Positions 23,700-34,793 of a stretch of DNA of 64,000 nucleotides are shown here, piece after piece. The notes beneath the pieces were generated by a model. That model saw only the letters and a list, made by a program, of their open reading frames with translations, made no database searches and was not told the DNA's origin. Every line of letters starts with the position of its first letter. The stretch's first letter is position 1. A program made the position numbers and the translations under genes. This DNA is from Saussurea involucrata (lineage: Eukaryota > Streptophyta > Magnoliopsida > Asterales > Asteraceae): positions 86,590,879 through 86,654,878 of the forward strand of contig CM066318.1 of the NCBI GenBank assembly GCA_033807775.1, in the 5' to 3' direction.

Positions 23700-24079
23700 A
23701 TCGAGGTCAATCTACAATAATGAAGTTGTAACTTTTATGGTCCCCATTTCTCGTGGGTCCTTGATAATTAGTTCCAAGACAAATAATATGCATAACAAGT
23801 CAAACAGAATATATACATATATAATACATTACACAACTTTAATATATAATATATCAAACACAAATATATATATATAACACATGTCAAGTCAAACAAAATA
23901 TATATATATAAGAATTAAAAAAAAAATTAAATAAAATATATATATATATATGTGCAGTACGTATGTATATATATATATGAATAGTATAAAAGGTACAAAT
24001 AACAATATTTTACTTATATATAATATATACAAGAAATCATATATAAATTTTAAAACTATATATATAATATATAACACAT
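23700..24079 (-). other. AT-microsatellite spacer between Copia gag and pol
   Basis: About 380 bp, mostly (TA)n-type repeat between 23810 and 24070. gag and pol lie in different frames across it. No coding homology is seen except possibly the ~60 bp just before pol. Confidence 0.7.
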
Positions 24080-25987
24080 TTAAAACCATAAACGCATACC
24101 ACCGGGATTATCATTACTAAACATTCCTTTTGGAATCCATTTATTTACCATTTTAATTTTGCGATTATATTTATCATACACATAAAAACAAGCATTTACA
24201 TTCGCATTATTATTGGGTTTAGAATATTTATCATGATACATGCGAGCATACGGTTTTCTCGGTATATAATTTGCATTATTCATTTTACGCACATACGGAG
24301 GTTTTTGCACATATTGATTTCTTGTATTTACTTTAGGTGATTCATAAAATCTTTTGATGGGTTTACACGAACATTTATCAACACAAGTATTGGAACCAAT
24401 GCCTTTTCTACATTTTATACGGTTAGGCATATTTAGCATGTTAAAGACTTTCTCATTACTGCTTTGAAAAGCTTTTGCCAATAAATCATCATTTTCATAC
24501 GCATCACATTTTGCTTTTAAACATGCAATCTCATTCTCAAGAATATCACATTTTGTACAAATAATATTTTCATGTGATTTTTTATTTAAGCATGCAATTT
24601 CTTTATTTAAAACATCACAAGATTTACAAAAATCTTTTTCTCCTAATTTAGTTTCTAATTTAGCAATTATATCCATATCATTTTCAGATTTTTGTTTAAC
24701 ATTATTTATTTCCTTTTTATATGCATTTACAGTTTCTTTTAACATAGCATTCTCGTCTTTGTAACGATTTGCAAGAGCGGCCATTTTATGAAAAGATTCA
24801 TATAATTCTTCAAGATTATTTTCATTATCACTTTCATAATCACTATCGTAATCCAAGTAAGAAGATTTTACCTCGTCGTCGCTTTCGGCCATAAGACAAA
24901 TGGCTTGATAGTCATCTTCTTTTTCACTCTCGCTCCACGCGCCTCCAATGAAGGCTTTCTCCTTCTTCTTTTGGAACTTGTTCTTTTTCGGACATTCATT
25001 GGCGTAGTGGTCTTTATCACCACAAGAGTAACAATAACCTCTCTTTGGTTTTGCTTTTTCGTCTTCGCTCGAGTCGCCATTTTTCTTCACTTTATCTTCT
25101 CTTTTGTGGAAGTTGCGACTCCGGTTTTCACCGCCACGACGGTAGTTACCGTTTCTTTGAAATCTATTATTTTTAGAAAAATTTTTGTTAGTGAAAAATT
25201 TAGAGAAGTTTCTTACCAACATAGCAACTTCGTCGAGTTTGTCGGATTGATCTTTTGAAGTGCTAGCTTCCTCCTTTTTCTTCTTGCCATTTGGAGTTGA
25301 GGCATTGAGAGCGATTGACTTTTTTTTGACTTGCTCCCGATCTTTGTTTCTTTTAAGTGCAATTTCATGCCCTTTAAGATTACCGATCAAGTCATCTATC
25401 TTCATTATGGAAAGGTCACGGGAGTCTTCTAAAGATGTTATCTTTTGCATCCACTCCGAAGGAAGGGCTCGTAGGATTTTCCTTATATAGTCCTCGTTAG
25501 GATAAGTGCGATCCAAACCTTTCAAAGTAGTCACAATAAGGTTAAATCTTTTAAACATTGAGTCAATTGACTCATCTTGTTTCATTTCGAACAGTTCATA
25601 ATCGTGAACTAAAATATTCACTTTACTAGATTTAACTTCCGTGTTTCCACGATGAGTATTATTTAAACTTTCCCATATTTGATTTGCAGTTTTATATGTA
25701 TATACTCTTTCAATTTCATCAGTTGTTAAAGCAGCATATAATATATTCTTAGCTTCAAAGTTTAAACAAAAATGAGTTTCATCAGAAGTAGTCCATTCAT
25801 CTATAGGTTTATCAATAAAAACATCATCTTTAACAATGGTGGGTTTAAAATTCCCTTTTTCTATAATATTCCAAATCTTTTGATTTTTGCCACGCACGTG
25901 ACATTCAAATAGCTCGGCCCAAATGCCAAACTTTTCAGTATCTATCAAAGGAGGTTTTGAAAACACAATATTAGTTTGTTGAGCCAT
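24080..25987 (-). CDS. gag: Copia gag polyprotein
   Basis: The chosen start is the ATG at 25987-25985 (MAQQTNIVFSKPPL...), 51 nt from the 5' LTR; the frame is open a little further upstream. About residues 10-230 form a UBN2/gag-type core (FGIWAELFECHVRGKNQKIW...; NILVHDYELFEMKQDESIDSMF). One CCHC knuckle, CYSCGDKDHYANEC, follows a Lys/Arg-rich stretch. The C-terminal third is acidic then coiled-coil-like and contains repeated Cys-rich units (CKSCDVLNKEIACLNKK / CTKCDILENEIACLKAK), an unusual extension. The frame stops at 24080, before the AT-rich spacer. Confidence 0.88.
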   Translation of the reverse strand: MAQQTNIVFSKPPLIDTEKFGIWAELFECHVRGKNQKIWNIIEKGNFKPTIVKDDVFIDKPIDEWTTSDETHFCLNFEAKNILYAALTTDEIERVYTYKTANQIWESLNNTHRGNTEVKSSKVNILVHDYELFEMKQDESIDSMFKRFNLIVTTLKGLDRTYPNEDYIRKILRALPSEWMQKITSLEDSRDLSIMKIDDLIGNLKGHEIALKRNKDREQVKKKSIALNASTPNGKKKKEEASTSKDQSDKLDEVAMLVRNFSKFFTNKNFSKNNRFQRNGNYRRGGENRSRNFHKREDKVKKNGDSSEDEKAKPKRGYCYSCGDKDHYANECPKKNKFQKKKEKAFIGGAWSESEKEDDYQAICLMAESDDEVKSSYLDYDSDYESDNENNLEELYESFHKMAALANRYKDENAMLKETVNAYKKEINNVKQKSENDMDIIAKLETKLGEKDFCKSCDVLNKEIACLNKKSHENIICTKCDILENEIACLKAKCDAYENDDLLAKAFQSSNEKVFNMLNMPNRIKCRKGIGSNTCVDKCSCKPIKRFYESPKVNTRNQYVQKPPYVRKMNNANYIPRKPYARMYHDKYSKPNNNANVNACFYVYDKYNRKIKMVNKWIPKGMFSNDNPGGMRLWF

Positions 25988-26023
25988 TTTAAAAATATTT
26001 AAACAGAAATTTTTGAAAGACCT

Positions 26024-26035
26024 GCTCTGATACCA
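26024..26035 (-). promoter_or_regulatory. Primer binding site of the Copia element
   Basis: TGGTATCAGAGC on the minus strand, two bases after the 5' LTR, matching initiator Met tRNA. Confidence 0.9.
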
Positions 26036-26037
26036 AA

Positions 26038-26936
26038 TGTTAGACAACCTAAAGGGGGGGGGGGGGGGTAAGGTTGTATTTTAAATCTTTTACTTTCAAA
26101 AAAATTCTTTTACAAATAAATACAGTACAAACAATACAGTAAAAATAAAGCAGAGTATAAACAAATAAATATACAACAATTATATAAACAGATATAATTT
26201 AAATGCACAGCGGAAATGTAAATAGATAAGGGAAAGAGAATACTTGACAACGGTATTTTTAAAGTGGTTCACCAAACACAAAGTTGGCTAGTCCACCTCG
26301 AGAAAATAACACTTCTCGGAGATCCAATACGAAACGTGTTCTTTACGGTAGAAACACAAACCTTAATACAATAATACAATCACGAATATCTCTACTTCGT
26401 TGAGAGATTTATATGGATCACTCACTCGTATTCAAACACTTACAAGAGGTATATAATTTAATATGGTAAACACTCTTGTATGAAAATAATCACTTGGATA
26501 TTTTTAGAGAGTTTGAACACTCAAGTTGTTTTGCTGATTCAACTATAACCCGGAGGTTTTAATCTGCTATCAACTCAAGATATCTTACCCAAAAATAATT
26601 TTATCAGTTTAAGTGATTTAGTGAGAGTAAGAAGGCAGCAGAATAATAATCAAATGCTGAGGGAGAATTTATTGCTGAAGTTGGTGTATGTTGAATGCTG
26701 ATGGGGAAGCTGTATATATACTTGAGGCAAGCAACGTTAACTTCCTACACATCTGACAGCGTGAACAGTGGCGCGATGGGAGCAAGGCAGCGAAGAAGCT
26801 TCTTCCGGCTAAAAACACTTTATAATAAATGCAAACAGTAACACTCCTTGAAAACTGATTTATGAGCTGACAAACACCACCAAACACTTGAAACAAATAT
26901 TTTAAAATAAAAGAGGTAATGATTAGAAACTAAATA

Positions 26937-26967
<31 letters not shown>

Positions 26968-27300
26968 CTTATACGATTATATATATATTATATATATATA
27001 TTAAATAAACTTTTGAAATTAATATTAAAAGATTAATTATTTCAAGTGGTTTTCGAAATATCCAAGTGGTATATTATTTTAGGGTGTTTATCATTTTAAA
27101 ATAAAATGACGAAACTCTTCAGACTTGGATTCTTCAGATAAAATTTATCGAGATCATTTAATAACTGCACACTCAGATAAAATATTAGATAACAAATAAT
27201 GCGGTGTGTTTTGTAATCATCAAAATAAATATGGAGATGTGATTTTATGTGTACCAAAAATATATCACAATATTAAAAGCTGGGTACACTTGCACCAACA
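26038..27300 (-). repeat. 5' LTR of the Copia element
   Basis: Matches 19223-20486 apart from simple-repeat length. A short tandem-free TA-rich block lies at 26940-27005. Confidence 0.95.
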
Positions 27301-27305
27301 AATAA

Positions 27306-28749
27306 TGCTCAAATTCATGTGGATACATGAATGGTGACTACTATTGGTTGCTTGCACCATGAAAGAAGGGATGTTGCATTGAATTGGCTATTAGGCACGT
27401 GTTTTGTACTAATTTTTTATTTATTTATTGGTTTCCTGGTGTAGGCTGCTTCTGCTGCTGCAAATACTTGGCACTCAATTTTTCAGGTTAATCGGGTAAG
27501 CCCTTACTGGGTGTCACTTGCCTTAGTGGATGGGAATGACAAGGAAGAACCGTATAGTTCTATGGTGTTATTATTGAGACCTTTTGACTTACTCTGTTTG
27601 TTAGCATTGTAATTACACAAAAAGTAATGAACTTTGCTATGTTGATGTTCATTATCTAATTACTATGTCACCACGTATATGTAAGTTCAGGAAAATGTCC
27701 AATTGAAATCATGTTCTAAGGCTCCTTTTAACATACTCTAATCTAACTTGGAAGTATAAACAAGGGACATGTATGTTTCTTAAAGAGTCTTGATTGTTTA
27801 TATTGTTGTCCTCGATTATTGCCTCCATTATGGTAATTCTTGTTGCTGTTCCAGTATCGATAATACCATCAGGAGATGGGTAGAAATGATTACTCAAATT
27901 CATTTTACTACTATTACTTTAATCCATATTATGGTCTAAGCAGACCTAATTTGATATATAATATTTGCATACTTAGTTGCAATTAATTAGCACCATAAAC
28001 ATGAAAGTTGTGCTTTGACACATGTTTTAATGTAATGTTTGGTTATTAAACTTGTGCCTTGACACCTATTTTTTTGTTTGTAATTTAGCTTTACTGCACG
28101 GGTACACTGCAGTGCGACAAAAGAGCAGAAAAGATGAATGTTACCTGTTTATAGGTATCGATAATACCATCAGGAGATGGGTAGAAATGATTACTCAAAT
28201 TCATTTTACTACTATTACTTTAATCCATATTATGGTCTAAGCAGACCTAATTTGATATATAATATTTGCATACTTAGTTGCAATTAATTAGCACCATAAA
28301 CATGAAAGTTGTGCTTTGACACCTGTTTTAATGTAATGTTTGGTTATTAAACTTGTGCCTTGACACCTATTTTTTTGTTTGTAATTTAGCTTTACTGCAC
28401 GGGTACACTGCAGTGCGACAAAAGAGCAGAAAAGATGAATGTTACCTGTTTATAGGAATTCTTAGTTGCTGGTTCCTCCTTGGGTTGAGATGTGTGTTCA
28501 GCTTTTTGATTGGGTTTTGGTTTCTGTTTCCATATTCTGTATTTATGCTCTTGATTTTGATGGTGGTATGATACTGGAATTATTAAAAATTGTTTGGGCA
28601 GATGGAGGTTTGGGTATGGTAGGTTCGATCAGAGCACGGGTTAAGTATAAGAGAATTTTGTGGCCGGCAACTGATTAAATCAAACTTTTGATCAATTTGT
28701 TGCAAGTAAACCCATGTGATAAAAATGTCTTATAAAAACTAAAAACTAA
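27306..28749 (+). other. Exon-like captured fragments right of the Copia insertion
   Basis: Continuation of the Helitron interior. One segment, from GCTGCTTCTGCTGC near 27444 to CAG near 27486, is flanked by GGTGTAG and GTTAAT and looks like an exon (AASAAANTWHSIFQ). A second, starting CTTTACTGCACGGG, occurs twice because of the 301-bp duplication. I do not recognise the genes. Confidence 0.35.
27854..28455 (+). repeat. 301-bp tandem duplication inside the Helitron
   Basis: Copies 27854-28154 and 28155-28455 are almost identical; one visible change is CACATG versus CACCTG. Each ends with an acceptor-like site (TAATTTAG) and a 66-nt exon-like piece. Confidence 0.9.
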
Positions 28750-29039
28750 GGTGTCGTTTACAAAACGCTTATCCGGGTAAGTGCTTACCAAGTTTAACAT
28801 TAGCTTACCGGATGAATATGGCAAGGATCAAGAATTTTACCCGGTAATAGTGGAAGCAAGGACCGAGAGTCTTACCCGGTAAGTGAGCGCGAGGACTCTT
28901 ACCACGGTCAGCGTTTACCGGCTAAATTGTTGCATACAATGCCATTTTGGTAGACACAAATTTTACCCGAGAAGTAAGGAATAGTTTTGAATTTTACCGT
29001 TAAACACTTACCCGGGTAAGTGATTAGGTAAACAGCCCC
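28750..29039. mobile_element. Tourist-like MITE nested in the Helitron
   Basis: A 290-bp element is flanked by TAA (28747-28749, 29040-29042). Terminal inverted repeats begin GGTGTCGTTTAC on the left and, inverted, GGGGCTGTTTAC on the right, and extend through CCGGGTAAGTG. The interior is rich in TTACCCGGTAA palindromes. Its family differs from that of the MITE at 15815; a relative, cut by element C, lies at 34070-34151. Confidence 0.75.
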
Positions 29040-29354
29040 TAAGAGGTTGTTCGAAAGCGACTTAACGGGCTGAATGATATATATTTTGTTGTGGCTTAAT
29101 AGTTGAATATGTCAGTTGGAGAAGGATGGTCTATTACACTCAACCATCTATTTTCCCGATCTACCTTTTTTGTCTTCAATGCCCACATAGCAAAAAGGAA
29201 AAAAACGAGACTACTCTCAAACTTCAAAACATCGACCTCTCTCTACACTTCCTCCATTAGTGGCATCTTCCTCTTAAAGTAATATAAGTATCTCTAAGCA
29301 TCAAAATCTCTTACTTTCATGTCTCCCGCCGCATTGCGCGGGTATCCTACTAGT

Positions 29355-30751
29355 ATAATATTTATATACGTCAAATGTAACAAATTAATTTAAACATTCT
29401 CTTTATCTTTGGTGAGGTTTGAACCTCTGACTTCCAAGCATGGACATTTGAATCTTTTTGGAGGCCCTAACCCTAATACACTTGTACGACTCGTGTCAAA
29501 ATAAGCGTCCACAATTAAAATGACACATAATAATCAAATGAACCCAAAAGATCTCCATCACATTGGTGTCTTTACAATTACAGACGGGTTCTATGTGAAG
29601 CTGATTAGAATTGTCGTTTATCAACTTCTTACTCAAATAAAATATATAATAGAATTCCCCTAAATAATAATTAAGATTATTTTAGAAATGGAATAGCCTT
29701 CGCTATTACATTTGGTTGTCAAAACTAAAACTAGGGCAGCACGACATTGTGCATATCATAGTTCTCATTTTTAATCTCTCTGTTATTTTGTAAATATAAA
29801 TTGTTTGGGCCCTGTTCAAAAACACCCTTTTAACTTGTCAATGCATGGCCTTGCTTCCTAATAGGCCAAAGGTAGGCAGGCCAAAAGGCTCCGATATACG
29901 TTTGATAAACGACCATTAGTCTAATACCAGCAAGCTGAGTTTTAAGACAATGTTTTGTCATGGAAGAACTAATTCTTGTCATGGATTCAATTTTAATTCA
30001 CATTCGGAGATCATCCTATTCAAATACAATGTTTCATCTCGACTTTGTCTTCTGGGCGTTATAGTTTAGTGGATGAATGTTTGATATCGTCATATAGTTA
30101 TGTTGTGAGAGTTTCTCAATTACGAGTTTGTTGGTTGTTTGACGCCAATTTATAGTTCAGTTTATGATATTCAAATCAATATCCAAGTGGTCTATCGTAT
30201 GTTGATCTTACATCAAATAACGAAATTATTCAATTCTATTCAAACCACCCAATCGGCAACTGTAGACTGTAGTAGCTATGTAAATCAACCCAACTCGGTA
30301 TATCCCACTCAAAAAGTAGGGTATGGGTGAGATGTATACAAACCTATCTTATAACCAAAAAGGTTAAACGATTGTTTCTATGAAAACCTAGCTTGTGCAA
30401 TACGTAGCCGCAATGTAGATGACTGAAAATAAACAAACGGACTTTTGCACATTTGTCATCCATAATACAATATCAGTCATAATGCATCAAAATGTAATAA
30501 AGTTTGTCTTAATTTCTATTTATTATAACAATAGTTTTTTTTTCTCAACCAATATAACAAAATTTCAAATTTTAATTTCATTTTGACGGGTTGCTGCCAA
30601 TCTTGTAACATTTTATGACGTGGATTATCCACCTCGCCTTAACTTTTTCCTAAACATTTAGCAAACCAGAAATCCACGTCGTCAAATATTACAAGATCAA
30701 GAAGCTGGAAACCATGACACATAACATCGAGCACCTGGTTCATGGTTATGA
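29355..30751. other. Intergenic, no gene seen
   Basis: AT-rich. It contains a lone tRNA-promoter-like box (GGTTTGAACCTC, near 29416-29427) without a recognisable tRNA or SINE body. The final part likely includes the 3' UTR of the minus-strand gene ending at 30752. Confidence 0.5.
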
Positions 30752-32670
30752 CTATGAGTCGGAGCCATCAGGAAACGGTTCCAATGCATCTTTCTTCCCA
30801 TCGACATAGAATTCCATGACTGCTTTCATTCTTGGTAATTTATCTGGATGATAATTCACATGAACAATCACAGGCTTCAACTTCTTTAAACCACCATCTT
30901 TTCTTACTTCTTTGAAAAGAGTTTTACTGTTCATAAACAGATAACGATCCATCGTTCTCTTGGAAGCATGAAGCCCAATATAACCCGGATAAGAAGGAAA
31001 GAACAGCTCTTCATTAAAAACAGCCTGATCCCAAGCCGGTGGCGGGTGTGAGAGCCTTTCAGCCACACGATCCAAAAGCTCAATTGCAGGTAACGTAGGC
31101 CGTAGATAGAAAAACCCAGAATTATAAACCCATATTCGCATCGTATGAGCATATCTAGCCCAACCCATAGAAGGATCATCAGAAACATCGTTATATCCAT
31201 AAGCAGTCATATTATCATGCCCATCAGACATAGATTCAACGTCTGAATCCCTATATATATGATCAAAAGGGTTTTGTAAGTATACAATATCAACATCCGA
31301 TAAAAGAACACTGTAACCCAACTGCAAAAACTCCCTCAAGATTCTGAATTTCAATCCTGAAACAGCGTGATTACCGCCTGTTTTCGCCACTGAATCAATA
31401 CCCTCATCTGGATCTCGAGTGTAAAAGGGAATGCCGTTTTCTTGGCAGAAATCTACAATCCCATCGTCTAAAGCCACCACTAGATAATTGGGTATGCCTA
31501 CTTTCTTGATGCTAATGAACCAGACCTCCAACATGGCTTTAACGTTGGAATTTGCAAGTACAACTATAATCTCGTTTTGGACAGCAATCTTTTTCAAGAT
31601 TTTTGCGAGTCTTGGGTTTACAGTGTTGTCTGGAAGGACTATAGGGTTGGTTCTTATACCCTTGACACTACCGAAAGGCCCAGCTTTTGGGGGATCACCG
31701 ATTAGCACAACTTGTTGCTCAGATTTTCCGTTTTTCTGTTCAGCTGCCACCAATTTTTGAGTCAAATCCATAACCTGCTTCTTTAGTTCATCGTTCTTAC
31801 TTGATAAATCTATAATGTCTAGATTCAACATGTTCATTCGCTCCGAGGATTCACATGATGTTGATCCAACCTGAAAAATAAAGACCCCTCTTTAAGGCTT
31901 AATTGATTTTGGAAACCATGAATTCCACTTTTGATTTGGATATCCACAAAGAGTTCAACAAGAAGCATATTTCTTCCTGGTGTTTGAGTTTCACAAGAGT
32001 TTGAAATCCAATGGCTTTTCAAATCAAACAACCAACATGAGTAATTAATAAGCAAATCCTGATCATTGTATAGGGCTGAAAAGGGGGAAAAGAACAAAGC
32101 TAATTTCTTTCTTTGTTAAGGTTGACTTTTAGACAAGAACTCAATGTACAAAAGCTTACAAGTTCAACTCACAAACCATCATCAAAGGGATCAAATTGAA
32201 GTTTGAAAAGAAGTAGTATTGGTAACCTAAAGTCAAAGTGTTGCTTTTTCTTTCGTTGCCTGTGATTAGCAACAATACAAGTGCTTGATTGAATAACCCC
32301 AATCCATTCCACCATCAAGAAAAAGCTTGATTCAGTAAGCAAAAAGTCGAACATATTGTGGGCAAAAAGTCAAATGCTTCGATTATACAAAATTTAAACC
32401 CTAAGAGACCAAATACAGCAAGTTACAATAGACATTGAATTTGAGTTGTGAATTCCAGCAATTAAGAAGCGGAAAATGTACCTGGAGAATTGATTTGGAG
32501 AGACGGCGACCTTGAAACGGAGAAGTTTGATTGGGAGAGAGGAGACCATGAGGGTAGAAAAATGCGAAGATGCCTCCGAGTAGAATTCCGATGACAATTG
32601 CAACGGCGATGCGTGATCCAAGTATCGATTGAGCTGTGTTCTTGTCTCTGCGACCCACAGGACCCGCCAT
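30752..32670 (-). CDS. RRA3: RRA-type extensin arabinosyltransferase (GT77)
   Basis: Two exons, 32670-32482 (63 codons) and 31870-30752 (372 codons plus stop), join in phase 0 across a 611-bp GT-AG intron to give 435 aa, close to Arabidopsis RRA proteins (about 430 aa). The N-terminus is a type II Golgi anchor (IAVAIVIGILLGGIFAFF, about residues 21-38), followed by a short coiled-coil stem (about 80-115). The GT77 catalytic domain has NEIIVVLANSNVK, GGNHAVSGLKFRILREFLQLGYS, the metal-binding DVD at about 255-257 (LLSDVDIVYLQNP), MGWARYAHTMRIWVYNSGFFYLRP in its middle, and a C-terminal VHVNYHPDKLPRM. RRA enzymes add the second arabinose to hydroxyproline-linked arabinosides of extensins. No lesion is seen. 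Which paralogue (RRA1/2/3) is uncertain. Confidence 0.9.
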
Positions 32671-34069
32671 TATACAAAGATTGCGATCTAGAGATAGATG
32701 ATTGATCAACTCGAGTGCTAGTAGTTGATGCTGTGCTTGTTGACATTTCAGATGGTTGACTATCTGCTTTTGACTTTTCTACCATCAACTCGCACTACAA
32801 AACACTTCTATGCATCAAGTTGTTGATTAAATAAATAGTGTAGGATCGAAATAGATCTAAACTATTGACAAACTACCGATCCCATCAATTCATTTGCACT
32901 TTTAATTGTATCACATCGGCTTTTGTAATTACTTTTTATACACGTGTAATTCACCTACATTTTTTATTATGTCACATCATTTTATTTGTTTTATAATTCT
33001 TTGTTTTAATTTAATATATAATTTATTAAATTATATTAAAACACAATATTTATTGGATATTATATGTTTTAATATGTAAAATTGTAATTTTAGGTAATTA
33101 TAAATTTTAATATTTAAACTAGTTTAACTATATTGTATTTATATTTATTTAAAAATAATATATATATACATACATATACTATTTTTTAAAAAGAATAAGT
33201 AATTTAATTAAAATATAAATTAACATTATTAATTCATAAAATATATTATTTTATATGAAAAATTAGTTTATTTAAACAATTAAGAAAAAAAAAGAAAAAG
33301 AAAAAGTAGGGATAAAGATGGTGACATGGCTTTTAAATCCAATTGCAAGTGTTGCAATTCATTTTCTATGAGGCAATTGAGTTCTGACATCCCACGACTT
33401 TGCAATTGGAATAGCAAGTCGTGTGTGGATGGTCTAAGCTAGCCGATAAATAAATTATCTTTGACAAAAACTAGCTTATAAGCATTTAAAATGATTAAAA
33501 AGAACATGTTAAAAATTCATCAATTATAATATTTAATAATAGAACTAAAAACTTTATAGCAATATGATACATTAATTAACACAAACTAAAGAAAAATTAA
33601 ATAATATAATATATTAATTAAAATAATTTAAAATTTATTATTATATATACTATAAATTTTGAATTTGTTAAAACAAATTTTAGAAAAAAACTTACATTAA
33701 TTTATGATTTTAAATAATTATAAAAATAATCGAATAATAATGAAATATGATAAAAAATTAATCGAATAATAATTAAAAAAATAATAGTAATTGATAACTT
33801 ATGATTTAAATATGAAAAAAAAATTACATTAACTTATTATTTTACCAAACGATGCCTAAATAGATAGTGTAGAGTCCAGACGAAGGATCCGAGATCATAT
33901 GAGAAATTGGGTTAACGTGAAAAGTGTGAGAAATGGATCAGAACTATTAATCACTTTAAATCTCACGTTCACCCATAAACTGTGTTTGATACGGTGATTG
34001 ATTCAGTATCTTTCATCATAATATGCATCTAACGTTTGATAATCATTTCTCACATTAACTCAACCAATA
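32671..34069. other. Promoter side of the RRA gene and AT-rich intergenic DNA
   Basis: The first 100-150 bp likely hold the 5' UTR of the minus-strand gene. Then follow about 1 kb of extremely AT-rich DNA. Two weak repeat-like patches (about 32870-33430 and 33870-34060) lack clear ends, so they are not called. Confidence 0.45.
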
Positions 34070-34151
34070 GTGGTCGCTTATTAAACACTAACCAAGTAAG
34101 TGCTTACCAGGTAAACATGACAAAGACCAAATATCTTACATGGTAAATGAA
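34070..34151. mobile_element. Truncated Tourist-like MITE
   Basis: The run GTCGCTTATTAAACACTAACC to TTACCAGGTAAACATG resembles the left part of the MITE at 28750. It stops where element C begins, so the right part is missing. Confidence 0.45.
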
Positions 34152-34793
34152 GGTAATAACTCTGTGATTTATATAAAGAATTAAGATGGATTTTATTGAT
34201 AAATCTGTGATTTATTATGTGATAGATTAATTTTAGAGTTTATCTCCGATTAAGTTACGTTAATTGTTTTGTGGAGTTATAAGTTAAGGGGTAAACTTTA
34301 ATTTTAATTTATAAGTTAAAGGGTATAAATTGCCAAGTGTTGATAGTTGAGGGGGCTGATTGGTTAGGGTGATGAAAGTCATTCACCACCCACCGCCTCA
34401 TGTTATTAAAATAGGAAAGATGAGATATTTTCTCATCTTTAGTCTTATTTGTGTGTGTGTGTTACGGTGAACCAAATAGAGAGAAAGAGAAAAGAAAGAG
34501 AAAGAGAAAGAAGAAGAAGTAAGAAAACTGAATTAATTCAACTGGGATTTTAAGAGCAAACTGAAGAGACAATGGTAATCATCTTACTTGAATTCTTCAT
34601 CTTTGTAGATAAAGTTTTATATGGGTTTAGAAATGGGTTTTTGATATTTTGATGATTATGAGAAATATGGGCTGATGATAATGTTCTATTAGTAGTATTA
34701 AACATAACTGCATAATTACAGAATCATTCATGGTTTAAAACTATAGATTTCTGGGTTAAGTATGAATTCAGTTGTTTGAGACAGTTATGAATA

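Larger units (their letters stand above)
19223..27300 (-). mobile_element. Copia LTR retrotransposon, young and apparently intact
   Basis: LTRs 19223-20486 (1264 bp) and 26038-27300 (1263 bp) are flanked by the duplication AATAA (19218-19222, 27301-27305). As far as I can read, they differ only in the length of a G run (18 versus 15) and a TA run. On the minus strand the primer site TGGTATCAGAGC follows the right-hand (5') LTR and a purine tract precedes the left-hand (3') LTR. gag and pol are both long and uninterrupted, in Copia order (integrase before RT). Near-identical LTRs and open frames indicate a very recent insertion, possibly still mobile. A SIRE- or Tork-like placement is a guess from RT and gag style; no envelope-like frame is seen. 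Confidence 0.95.
16978..29353 (+). mobile_element. Putative non-autonomous Helitron with nested insertions
   Basis: The 3' end is characteristic: a GC-rich hairpin (CCCGCCGCATTGCGCGGG, 29325-29342) about 8 nt before CTAG (29350-29353), followed by T. The 5' end is placed at TCTATACTATCTTATAATAC (16978) after an A, in the style of plant Helitron starts; the preceding TCTATA repeats make 16966 or 16972 possible. Removing the Copia insertion leaves about 4.3 kb without Rep/helicase coding sequence. It contains exon-like pieces between good splice signals (for example 18630-18690 and 27445-27485) and two tandem duplications, as in Helitrons that capture gene fragments. The source genes are not recognised. 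The left boundary is the weaker call. Confidence 0.6.

Noticed and set aside
29416..29427. GGTTTGAACCTC, a tRNA B-box-like sequence
   Set aside because: No matching A box, cloverleaf or A tail with target duplication was found.
32870..33430. Possible MITE in the AT-rich region left of element C
   Set aside because: No convincing terminal inverted repeats or target duplication could be defined.
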